Assembly: GCA_934339135.1 (NCBI GenBank)
Contig: CAKRHP010000018.1
Coordinates: 1-60,948, forward strand
DNA length: 60,948 nucleotides
Origin: an uncultured Lachnospiraceae bacterium
Lineage (GTDB): Bacteria; Bacillota; Clostridia; Lachnospirales; Lachnospiraceae
Direction: 5' to 3'
The notes under the pieces were generated by a model that searched no databases, was not told the origin of the DNA, and saw nothing but the letters and a program-made list of their open reading frames with translations. Below, one piece after another: positions 7,263 through 14,506 of the stretch. A program made the translations under genes and the position numbers. Positions within the stretch are counted from its first letter, which is position 1. Each line of letters opens with the position of its first letter.

Positions 7263-7667
7263 ATGATCTCACTCCCCGTAGCAAGTAGCTGTGAATGTGT
7301 GTCGAAAGCACAGCGGGGATTATTGATAAGGAACAGGAAAGAGGAGGTATCTACGGTAGTAACAAAGCACGCAAGGTATCGTATGAAGCAGAGATGCGGC
7401 GTAGGGAAGAGATCAGCTCATCGTATGGCTGAAAAGGTTTACCGGCTGGGTGTACGACACGGGGAGACGTCCGGTAATCTGCGGAAATGGGTGGATGCTC
7501 AATATTTCTATAATCGGTCAGCAAACCAGATCCGATTGTATGGAGATAAAGCGTACATATTTCACGATGAGAAACTGATTACCGTAATTCAGATACCACA
7601 TAACCTTGTTCCGGAAGTGGCAGCAATCAGAAAATTCAAGGAAGAGAAAGGCGGGAAAAAAAGATGA
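7263..7667 (+). CDS. Small basic protein of unknown function
   Basis: The frame encodes up to 134 residues; the conserved-looking part begins near TKHARYRMKQRCGVGKRSAH and runs to about residue 125 (LYGDKAYIFHDEKLITVIQI). This looks like a small alpha/beta fold, possibly RelE-like, but I cannot confirm a family. The start is uncertain. ATG 7263 lies inside a leader hairpin, while the best ribosome site (AGAGGAGGT, 7340-7348) is followed in frame only by GTA codons. TTG 7323 is another option. Confidence 0.6.
   Translation: MISLPVASSCECVSKAQRGLLIRNRKEEVSTVVTKHARYRMKQRCGVGKRSAHRMAEKVYRLGVRHGETSGNLRKWVDAQYFYNRSANQIRLYGDKAYIFHDEKLITVIQIPHNLVPEVAAIRKFKEEKGGKKR
7273..7319 (+). other. Leader stem-loop overlapping the 5' end of the 7263 frame
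   Basis: TCCCC (7273) pairs with GGGGA (7315) and GCTGTG (7288) with CACAGC (7309), giving an 11-bp stem with one bulge. It would sequester the upstream start candidates and may control translation. Confidence 0.4.
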
Positions 7668-8209
7668 GTCAGATCGAAGAACATAAAAAGCTGGTTGCTT
7701 TTGTGCACGACGTGTATGTACGAAAGAATCATGATTATGGTGACAGTTTCGGCAGGTCCTTTAAAAAGTACGGGATCGTTGCTGCGCTGGTCCGGATGGA
7801 AGATAAATGGAACCGGCTGGAGAATCTTGCCGGTGGAGCAAAGCAGAAAGTGATGGATGAAAGCATCCGGGATACCTGTCTTGATTTGGCGAATTATTGT
7901 CTGATGACGGTAATGGAACTGGATCGAAGGAAGGCTGTAGGAAATCAGAGAATATTTGAGGAGCAGGCGAAGAGCGAGAACGCAAAAGATCATATTATTG
8001 ATAATGATCTGGTGGATGGGAATAACGAAGCCATTGAAAAGGGCACCGTTGAGCTCGTAATACCTGATAAGTTGGAAAGAGAAAAGAAGCCGATTGATGA
8101 AGGTAAGGTGATGGCTCTCTATAAAGCGAAGTGGTCACAGGCAAAGATCGCGGATGAGATGGGATGTTCACAGTCGAAGATTTCGCAGATCATTCGGGCT
8201 TATAAATAG
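7664..8209 (+). CDS. Nucleotide-modification-associated domain protein (Nmad1/DUF1599-like) with helix-turn-helix tail
   Basis: This 181-residue protein starts with a four-base overlap on the previous gene. Residues 1-85 carry KNHDYGDSFGRSFKKYGIVA, RMEDKWNRLENL and DTCLDLANYCLMTVMEL, the pattern of the Nmad1 (DUF1599) family linked to phage nucleotide and DNA modification. Residues about 145-181 form a helix-turn-helix (KAKWSQAKIADEMGCSQSKI). The fusion suggests DNA-directed action. With the methyltransferases at 45810 and 49414 it hints at modified phage DNA; the exact reaction is not known. Confidence 0.7.
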   Translation: MSQIEEHKKLVAFVHDVYVRKNHDYGDSFGRSFKKYGIVAALVRMEDKWNRLENLAGGAKQKVMDESIRDTCLDLANYCLMTVMELDRRKAVGNQRIFEEQAKSENAKDHIIDNDLVDGNNEAIEKGTVELVIPDKLEREKKPIDEGKVMALYKAKWSQAKIADEMGCSQSKISQIIRAYK

Positions 8210-8228
8210 ATTGATAGGGGTGACAACA

Positions 8229-8447
8229 ATGAATAAAGAACTATTGAACAAAGCAAATAATTTGATGCATGACATTGAAACAATAGAGAAGGTTATTGAT
8301 GAGAAAGAAAATAGTCATCATTGGATTAAAGTAATAACGCCCAGACATCAAGATAGTTATTATTCATGTAGGTTTATGGATGAATTAACTGAGTGGATGA
8401 AAAAGAAGAAAGAAGAATATCAAAAAGAATTTGAACAGTTGAAATGA
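8229..8447 (+). CDS. Small phage protein of unknown function
   Basis: 72 residues, mostly charged and alpha-helical (NKELLNKANNLMHDIETIEK). The ATG at 8229 is chosen over an upstream in-frame ATG because AGGGGTGA lies ten bases before it and the upstream part overlaps the Nmad1 gene. AT-rich relative to its neighbour. Confidence 0.6.
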   Translation: MNKELLNKANNLMHDIETIEKVIDEKENSHHWIKVITPRHQDSYYSCRFMDELTEWMKKKKEEYQKEFEQLK

Positions 8448-8492
8448 AATTGATGTGTCGAAATTTGTCGAACCAAAATAGTTCTTTGATAA

Positions 8493-8769
8493 TTGAATAT
8501 TGATGGTTGAAATTGTATATTAAATGTATAGTCGAGATTATTACTATTGAAGTTAAGGAGGTAACATATGGGATTAGGCGATTATACACAAGCAGATATC
8601 AGAAGAATGGAGAGAGAATTGCAGCAACTTGAGATGGAATTGAGAGAAAGACCAGACAAAGCTGATGCAATTAGGACGGAGATTAATAATTTGGAATATG
8701 AGTTAAATGATGCAAGACGCTGTATGAGATAAGATGCGGATATGTGCTTTACCAACCATCAATATTCAA
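8493..8769. repeat. 17-bp perfect inverted repeat enclosing a small gene
   Basis: TTGAATATTGATGGTTG (8493-8509) recurs inverted at 8753-8769. The pair encloses the 54-residue gene at 8568, and the right arm overlaps its terminator. Confidence 0.75.
8568..8732 (+). CDS. 54-residue charged helical protein
   Basis: A very strong site (TAAGGAGGTAACAT) precedes ATG 8568. The product is a highly charged helix pair (DYTQADIRRMERELQQLEME, then AIRTEINNLEYELNDARRCM), probably a short coiled coil. It is flanked by a 17-bp inverted repeat and closed by a terminator, so it forms a self-contained unit. Function unknown. Confidence 0.75.
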   Translation: MGLGDYTQADIRRMERELQQLEMELRERPDKADAIRTEINNLEYELNDARRCMR

Positions 8770-8796
8770 TAACGAATAGGTGGTTGGTATTTTTTA
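8751..8796 (+). terminator. Rho-independent terminator after the 54-residue gene
   Basis: ACCAACCA (8751) pairs with TGGTTGGT (8781), followed by ATTTTTTATTT. Confidence 0.75.
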
Positions 8797-8812
8797 TTTA
8801 CAAGAAATATAT

Positions 8813-8897
8813 GCAGAGTTTCCATAATGGTATTGGAGCAGATTGCTAATCTGTCTGTCGTTAATTCGGCTTGTGGGTTCGAGTCCCGCCCTCTGCG
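8813..8897 (+). tRNA. tRNA-Ser(GCT)
   Basis: It folds as a type II tRNA: acceptor GCAGAG/CTCTGC, D loop with TAATGGTAT, anticodon stem GCAGA/TCTGT with loop TTGCTAA (anticodon GCT), an 18-base variable arm (GTCG/CGGC), T arm GTGGG-TTCGAGT-CCCGC and discriminator G. CCA is not encoded. It decodes AGC and AGT. It lies in the phage late region, directly before large terminase, and could supplement host decoding. Confidence 0.88.
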
Positions 8898-9022
8898 TTT
8901 ATTTGGTCAATGATATGCTGTCAGTCAAACTGGTGGTCTATGTCGTGGTTGAATATTTAATTTTGCCGCCGCATAAATGATTTGCGGTGCTAACCTGAAA
9001 CAGTTATAGGCAGATTTGCGAT

Positions 9023-9054
9023 GGCATCTCTGCTTCGGTGGAGGTGTCTTTTTT
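9023..9054 (+). terminator. Leader hairpin with U-run abutting the large terminase start
   Basis: GGCATCTC and GAGGTGTC pair with two wobbles, followed by TTTTTT and then ATG 9055. The 3' arm contains the GGAGGTG ribosome binding site, so the hairpin would also hide it. Confidence 0.6.
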
Positions 9055-10713
9055 ATGTCAGAAAGGAATAAAGAGCTCATCCGTGGCTTGCATCGGAAAG
9101 ATTTGACCAATATCAAATTTGCCAGTGCATTGCTTGATATGGCAATCGAGGAGAAAGAGGATGATCTGGAGTATGCATTGCAGCAGGCGAAAGAGGTTCA
9201 GCGGATCGCAGCAAGGCAGAGTCGTAAAGAGAACAGCCTTGCTTTTATGAATCTGTATTGGAAAGCTACGTTAATGCTGGCACCGTATTTCTTTGTGGAT
9301 TTTTTGTACTACATGGAGAAGGACCGGGCTCCGGAAAAAAGATTTTATATGCCACGCCGGAGGACCTTGAAGGTTGTTGTGGATGATCTGCAGGATTTGG
9401 AAGATGGCAAGCTGGAATTCTATGGATTGTCAATGCCGCCGCGAGTAGGCAAATCAACGATATGTATATTTTTTATGGCATGGGTTATGGGAAAACGACC
9501 GAACAGCCATAATGCAATGTCAGGGCATAGTGGAATCCTGGCAGATGGATTCTATGGCGAAGCATTAAATCTTATGGAATTGGATGTGCCGGAGGAGAAA
9601 AGGCAGTATCATTTTGCAGATATATTCCCTCAGACATTTTTGCAAAAGAAGTCAGCAGAGAAGAAAGAAGTTACTTTGAATGATCCAGATCGTTTTGCAA
9701 CATTAACCTGTCGTGGTATTGATGGAACGTGGACAGGTGCAGTTGATATTTCCTGGGACGGTTATCTGTATGTTGATGATATGGTTCGTGACAGACAGGA
9801 GAGTTTATCTCCGTCACGATTGGAGGGACGGTATCAGGATTATTTGAATCTTCTGGTGGATCGTAAAAATGATGGAACTAGGGAATTAATGGTCGGTACT
9901 CGTTGGAATGTTTTGGATCCACTTGGCAAAGTAGAGAAACAGTACAAAGATAATCCAAGATATAGATTCCGAAAGATACCGGCACTTAATGAGAATGGGG
10001 AGTCCAATTTTGTTTATGACTATGGCAAGGGATTTTCAACGGAGTATTTCTTGAATGTAAAGAGTCGTTTAGATAAAAACGAATGGGAGGCGAAATATCA
10101 GCAACGCCCATTTGTGCGTGAAGGATTGCTTTTTCCAGAGGATGAGCTGCAGACGTACAATGGAGTGCTTCCACCGGAGAGCAGTATGATCCGTGTATTG
10201 GCAGCCTGTGATGTAGCCTGGGGCGGTGGTGACAGCCTGTCGATGCCGTTTGGGTACGAATACGATGACGGATATATTTACATTCCGGATTGGATTTTTA
10301 ACCGGGGGGATAAGACCGTAACACAGCCGCTTGTGGTTGGAAAGACATTGCATCATAAACCGCAGATGGAGCATTTTGAGGCGAATAACGGTGGTGATGA
10401 GTATGCGGACAAGATTGATGAAATGCTTCAGAAGGAAGGATATAAATGCAGCATATCATCCAGCAAGGCGCCAAATACCATGAGTAAGCTGGCGAAGATC
10501 ATCCAGTATGCACCAGACGTCAAGAGGCGGTGCAAATTCCTTGCAGCCAATAAGAGGGACAAGGAATATCACGATGCGATGGATGAATTGAATATGACTG
10601 TTCAGATCGGTAACAATGATCACGATGATGCAGCAGATGGAATTACGCAGTTAGTAATGCTTGCAGATGGAGCTACCGTTTGTAAAGCAAATGTATCACA
10701 GAGAACATTTTAG
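9055..10713 (+). CDS. terL: Large terminase subunit (packaging ATPase and nuclease)
   Basis: The 552-residue motor protein packages DNA through the portal. The N-terminal ATPase has Walker A in MPPRVGKSTICIFF (about residue 130-143) and Walker B in GYLYVDDMVRDR (about 235-246). The C-terminal RNase H-like nuclease begins at AACDVAWGGGDSLS (about residue 383), and ends with a second acidic site in NDHDDAADGI. Length is normal. I chose ATG 9055, preceded by GTGGAGGTG; the open frame extends to 9016 but through the leader hairpin. Confidence 0.95.
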   Translation: MSERNKELIRGLHRKDLTNIKFASALLDMAIEEKEDDLEYALQQAKEVQRIAARQSRKENSLAFMNLYWKATLMLAPYFFVDFLYYMEKDRAPEKRFYMPRRRTLKVVVDDLQDLEDGKLEFYGLSMPPRVGKSTICIFFMAWVMGKRPNSHNAMSGHSGILADGFYGEALNLMELDVPEEKRQYHFADIFPQTFLQKKSAEKKEVTLNDPDRFATLTCRGIDGTWTGAVDISWDGYLYVDDMVRDRQESLSPSRLEGRYQDYLNLLVDRKNDGTRELMVGTRWNVLDPLGKVEKQYKDNPRYRFRKIPALNENGESNFVYDYGKGFSTEYFLNVKSRLDKNEWEAKYQQRPFVREGLLFPEDELQTYNGVLPPESSMIRVLAACDVAWGGGDSLSMPFGYEYDDGYIYIPDWIFNRGDKTVTQPLVVGKTLHHKPQMEHFEANNGGDEYADKIDEMLQKEGYKCSISSSKAPNTMSKLAKIIQYAPDVKRRCKFLAANKRDKEYHDAMDELNMTVQIGNNDHDDAADGITQLVMLADGATVCKANVSQRTF

Positions 10714-10724
10714 GAGGAATGCAC

Positions 10725-11195
10725 ATGACGAAGGATATTTTGAAACAGTACCGTTATTTGTCCGAGGTGATCCGCAAGGACGAGGAGAAGCTGCAGCATT
10801 ATAAAGATAATCCGCCGGAGGCATATCTTGGAAAGGTGCAGTCTTCCAATAAACAGTTTCCGTATCAGAGAATTTCGGTAACGGTATCTGGCTGCGAGGT
10901 TAAGGACAGGAAATACTGGAAAGACAAGCAGTATGAGTTGATCGTGAAATTGCATAATGAACGGATTGAACTGGAGAAGTTGCAGTTGGAGGTTGATATC
11001 TTTTTGACGACCATTTTTGACAGCAGGGATCGTTTGATCTTCGAGTATCTTTACAGGGATGGGATGACGCAGCAGGAGGTGGCTGACAAGCTGTATTTGG
11101 ATCGGAGCACCGTGTCGAAGGTGGTGAATCGGTATTTGACTTTTGGAGGGCGTAATGGTAGGATAAGAAAAAAGAGAAATACAGAGTGTGGGTGA
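10725..11195 (+). CDS. Sigma-factor-like regulator of late genes (RinA/DUF722-like)
   Basis: This 156-residue protein has an N-terminal coiled coil and a C-terminal helix-turn-helix like sigma-70 region 4 (YRDGMTQQEVADKLYLDRST). Proteins of this kind often sit beside terminase in Firmicutes phages and activate late transcription. It is a candidate to act on the repeated late promoter element found at 12834, 15895, 27392 and 28350. ATG 10725 is eight bases from AGGAGG; ATG 10719 is too close. Confidence 0.7.
   Translation: MTKDILKQYRYLSEVIRKDEEKLQHYKDNPPEAYLGKVQSSNKQFPYQRISVTVSGCEVKDRKYWKDKQYELIVKLHNERIELEKLQLEVDIFLTTIFDSRDRLIFEYLYRDGMTQQEVADKLYLDRSTVSKVVNRYLTFGGRNGRIRKKRNTECG
11136..11164 (+). 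promoter_or_regulatory. Sigma-A-type promoter of the dCTP deaminase operon
   Basis: TTGACT (11136-11141) and TAGGAT (11159-11164) are 17 bp apart, with TGG before the -10 (extended). It lies inside the 3' end of the preceding gene, 36 bp before the deaminase start. Confidence 0.65.
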
Positions 11196-11199
11196 TAGT

Positions 11200-12351
11200 A
11201 TGTGCGTGATAGGTTTGGTTGGACCATTTGCTAGTGGATGTTCAACAGTTGCAAAGAAGATTCATGAGTTTTATGATTATGAAGTTTTATCATTATCAGA
11301 TGAATTAAGAAGCTTATTTAAAAAGGAGAATCCAAATACAGAGCCTAACAGACAGAAATTACAAGATTTTGGCGATGCAATCAGAAGAGAATATGGGGCG
11401 GATTATTTAGCAACACTTGTTTATGATAAGATAGAAGCTGGAAAAAATTATGTTATAGATAGCATAAGAAATCCAGCAGAAATTAGATTTTTAAGAAGAA
11501 AGATTTCTACATTTTTTCTTTTTGGTGTTTTTGCTGATGCGGATCTTAGATGGGAAAGAGCAAAAGAGAAATATAATAGTGATAGAAGAGGGTTTGATGA
11601 AGATGATAAGCGAGATAGTAGTGAAAATTTTGATTACGGTCAGAGAGTGACTGATTCATTTAGAAATGCAGATATAGTTATCTTGAACAACAATAATATT
11701 GTTCCTGGAAACAAATATGATGAAGAGCTAAATAATAAAATTAAAAATTATATAGAATTAATAGAAGAGAAAAAGAAATTTTGTCCTGGAACAAATGAGA
11801 CGAACATGGCAATAGCATATGCTGCTAGTATGAGATCTTCATGCTTAAAAAGAAAAGTTGGAGCTGCAATAGCAGGCAGAGATGGGAACATATTTAGTAC
11901 AGGATATAATGAGGTGCCTGCACTAAATGATACATGTAAAAGCTTATATGGAACATGCTATAGGGATAGCCTTAAAAAAGATTTTAAACAAGGTCTTGAA
12001 ACAGAACTTTTGAATAAACAACAACAGGATAGTGTGTATACAATGTTTAAGAAAAGGTTTAAGATATTAGACTATTGCAGAGCATTGCATGCAGAAGAGA
12101 ATGCGATATTAAATGTTACGAGGACAGGTTCATCTTCTGAATTAAAGGAAGCTACGTTGTATACATCGACGTATCCGTGTAATTTATGTGCAAATAAAAT
12201 TACACAAGTCGGAATTAAAAGGGTAGTATATTTTGAACCGTATCCGATGAAAGAAGCAAAGGCTATATTATCGGATGGAAATGTAAAGCAGGAACCTTTT
12301 GAGGGAGTAACTTTTAATGCTTATTTTAGACTAATGGAGGTAATTTATTAA
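11200..12351 (+). CDS. Antiviral dCTP/dCMP deaminase-like protein with N-terminal P-loop domain
   Basis: The 383-residue protein has two parts. Residues 1-190 are a nucleotide-kinase-like fold beginning GLVGPFASGCSTVAKKI; the usual Walker Lys is replaced by Cys. Residues 200-383 are a cytidine/deoxycytidylate deaminase with zinc site HAEE (297-300) and PCNLC (326-330). This architecture matches the known antiphage dCTP deaminases, which deplete dCTP on infection. AT-rich codons contrast with flanking head genes. It has its own promoter and two small companions, between the late regulator and portal genes, so it is a moron. ATG 11200 is preferred; GTG 11188 is possible. Confidence 0.75.
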   Translation: MCVIGLVGPFASGCSTVAKKIHEFYDYEVLSLSDELRSLFKKENPNTEPNRQKLQDFGDAIRREYGADYLATLVYDKIEAGKNYVIDSIRNPAEIRFLRRKISTFFLFGVFADADLRWERAKEKYNSDRRGFDEDDKRDSSENFDYGQRVTDSFRNADIVILNNNNIVPGNKYDEELNNKIKNYIELIEEKKKFCPGTNETNMAIAYAASMRSSCLKRKVGAAIAGRDGNIFSTGYNEVPALNDTCKSLYGTCYRDSLKKDFKQGLETELLNKQQQDSVYTMFKKRFKILDYCRALHAEENAILNVTRTGSSSELKEATLYTSTYPCNLCANKITQVGIKRVVYFEPYPMKEAKAILSDGNVKQEPFEGVTFNAYFRLMEVIY

Positions 12352-12581
12352 TGGTTAAATTATGTGAGAAATGTGGTGGGATAATGAATTATGATCCGTA
12401 TTTTAAGGCTGATGTTTGCAATGGGTGTGGAGCTATGCAGAGAATATTAAAAAATGAAACTCAAAAACAGAAAGCAGTTTATGAGTTTCATTCAAAGGGA
12501 CATATAGTAACAAACATGGAAAGCAGAGTATTTTCATATAGCAAGGAAAATTGTACAAAATATATTGTGGCAGGAAGATAG
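12351..12581 (+). CDS. Small zinc-ribbon protein, deaminase companion
   Basis: 76 residues; its ATG overlaps the deaminase stop (TAATG), so translation is coupled. The N-terminus holds two CxxC pairs (CEKCGG at residue 5 and CNGCGA about 18 residues later), a zinc ribbon. The remainder is short and basic. Same AT-rich composition as the deaminase. Its role in the operon is not known. Confidence 0.7.
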   Translation: MVKLCEKCGGIMNYDPYFKADVCNGCGAMQRILKNETQKQKAVYEFHSKGHIVTNMESRVFSYSKENCTKYIVAGR

Positions 12582-12595
12582 ATAGGAGATATGAC

Positions 12596-12799
12596 ATGAT
12601 AAGAAATTATATAGATGGTTTTTCGGTGAGTTATAGAGAAGATAAAAGTGAATTTATGTTTGATTTTACTCAAGTAGAGCCGATAATAGATGAAAATGGT
12701 GAAGTGGCAACAGAGGAAGTGGATGTGGCTAAATTAAAGTTTGATAGAGAGGTGGCAGAAAATATTTGTAAAGCATTAGTGGAAATACTTGGAGAATAA
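12596..12799 (+). CDS. Small DUF3467-like protein, third gene of the deaminase operon
   Basis: 67 residues from ATG 12596 behind ATAGGAGAT. The sequence (NYIDGFSVSYREDKSEFMFD, then FDREVAENICKALVEILGE) has the beta-strands plus terminal helix layout of DUF3467-type proteins. That link is tentative. It lies 14 bases after the zinc-ribbon gene and shares its AT-rich codons, so the three genes form one inserted unit. Confidence 0.6.
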   Translation: MIRNYIDGFSVSYREDKSEFMFDFTQVEPIIDENGEVATEEVDVAKLKFDREVAENICKALVEILGE

Positions 12800-12833
12800 G
12801 TTGTTAGTATAATAAATACTATATTTAGGACTT

Positions 12834-12866
12834 TTCACACAATTCACACTCAAATAATGCTAATTT
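12834..12866 (+). promoter_or_regulatory. Late promoter element, copy 1
   Basis: TTCACA at 12834 and 12843, then TG at 12858 and -10-like TAATTT at 12861. The offsets match the other three copies exactly. It lies between the deaminase operon and the portal gene. Confidence 0.7.
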
Positions 12867-12886
12867 AATAGTATGAAACAGTATCA

Positions 12887-12925
12887 GAGAGCCAGACGGT
12901 CTACGAACCGCCGTGGCTCTTTTTC
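12887..12925 (+). terminator. Terminator-like hairpin between late element 1 and portal
   Basis: GAGCCA...CGGT pairs with ACCG...TGGCTC, followed by TTTTTCT. It lies about 20 bases downstream of the predicted start of transcription. Confidence 0.7.
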
Positions 12926-12948
12926 TATGCAGAAAGAGGTGGATTGTC

Positions 12949-14490
12949 GTGCAGTTTGGTAGAAAACAGATATTTACAGATGTGATGCAGATTACGAAGG
13001 GTAACGTGGTGAAGGTGCTTCGGGATGCACTGGTGATCCACGAACAGAATAGATCGGATATAAAATTTCTGTTGGATTATGAGCGTGGTATTCAGCCGAT
13101 TGATGAGCGAATCAAAGAGATACGGCCGGAAATCAATATCAAGGTCAAGGACAATATGGCTGCGGAGATTACGGAGTTTAAGTTGGGATATGAGTGGGGC
13201 TCACCAATCCGTTATGTGCAGCGGGCCAATAAGGGAATCCGGGAGAATAACAAAGATGCGGATAATGTCGGCATTGCCATGCTCAATGAGATGATGGAAG
13301 AGGAAAATAAGCCGTCTGCAGACCAGGAACTGGCAAGGTTTATCGAAATCTGTGGAGTTGGGTACCGGCTGATCAAGGCAAAGCCGGATCAGTATCGTTT
13401 TGGAAGTTCTGTTGTGGATATTCTTACACTGAATCCGATGAACACCTTTATTGTGTACACCAATGATGTGTACCGCAGGCCGATTATGGGTGTGTCATAT
13501 ATTACCGATCAGAATGGAAACTCTACCTATGGCTGCTATACAGAGGATACCTATTTTGAGGTAAAGAACATTTCAAAAATCAAAGGTGAGAGTAAACGAG
13601 AGAAGTGGTTTGTGTCAAATGGGAACGGGAGAAAGAATATACCGGCGGCAATCCCTATTGTGGAGTATATCAACGATTATGACCGGATGGGATGCTTTGA
13701 GCGTGTGATTTCGGAGATTGATGCCTTGAATATCGTAACATCGGACAGAGTGAATGATATTGTCCAGTGTGTGCAGTCATTGCTGTGGGTCCATAATGCG
13801 GAACTGCCGAAGGATGAGAATGGTAATTCAGCGGTGAGAAATGGGGCATTGATCGAAACAAAGTCTACCGGCAACGGTCATGATCCGAAAATGGCGTATC
13901 TGTCCAAGGAGATGTCACAGGATGGAATCCAAACTCTGACACAGAATTTCATTGATCGTATTCATGAAAAGACAAATGTGCCGGGACGCCAGGAACAGGG
14001 CGGCGGTTCTACCGGATCCGCAATGAGCTTGTCGAATGGATGGCAGGCTGCGGAGCTTTCGGCATTAAAGAAATCTCAGTTGACCAAGAAGTCAGAGAAA
14101 GAATGCATTCGCATTATGCTGGAGATTTTCAGCAATGATCCGGATGTACCGGAAGAGGTGCGAAATCTGAGACTGGCGGATATCGAGCCGAAATTTGATC
14201 GGAACAGGACGTATGATCTGGCAACGAAAGTCAATTCCTGGGCAACATTGGTGCAGAATGGAGCAGATCTGCTGAAGGCAACGGAGCTGGCAGGTTTTAC
14301 GACCGATGCTCAGCAGTTTGTACTGGATAGTGAGGAAATGGTTAATAAGATTCTGGACAGCAAATTGAAAGGGATTGAGCCGGCAGACGTAGCACCGGAA
14401 GGTGAAAATGACAAACAGACGATTATGGATGGAAAGAATATGCCGGATATGTCGGATCAGCCGCAGGCAACTCCATTTGCCAATGCGTAG
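12949..14490 (+). CDS. Portal protein (SPP1 gp6-type)
   Basis: The 513-residue protein forms the ring at the capsid vertex through which DNA passes. It has the typical SPP1-like portal features: an N-terminal helical region, EITEFKLGYEWGSPI around residue 68, a long DRVNDIVQCVQSLLWVHN helix near residue 265, and a charged acidic tail. GTG 12949 lies ten bases after AAAGAGGTGG and is preferred; the upstream ATG at 12913 is inside the leader hairpin tail. The order portal then head morphogenesis protein fits. Confidence 0.9.
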   Translation: MQFGRKQIFTDVMQITKGNVVKVLRDALVIHEQNRSDIKFLLDYERGIQPIDERIKEIRPEINIKVKDNMAAEITEFKLGYEWGSPIRYVQRANKGIRENNKDADNVGIAMLNEMMEEENKPSADQELARFIEICGVGYRLIKAKPDQYRFGSSVVDILTLNPMNTFIVYTNDVYRRPIMGVSYITDQNGNSTYGCYTEDTYFEVKNISKIKGESKREKWFVSNGNGRKNIPAAIPIVEYINDYDRMGCFERVISEIDALNIVTSDRVNDIVQCVQSLLWVHNAELPKDENGNSAVRNGALIETKSTGNGHDPKMAYLSKEMSQDGIQTLTQNFIDRIHEKTNVPGRQEQGGGSTGSAMSLSNGWQAAELSALKKSQLTKKSEKECIRIMLEIFSNDPDVPEEVRNLRLADIEPKFDRNRTYDLATKVNSWATLVQNGADLLKATELAGFTTDAQQFVLDSEEMVNKILDSKLKGIEPADVAPEGENDKQTIMDGKNMPDMSDQPQATPFANA

Positions 14491-14506
14491 AGTGGAGGGA
14501 TGAGCG

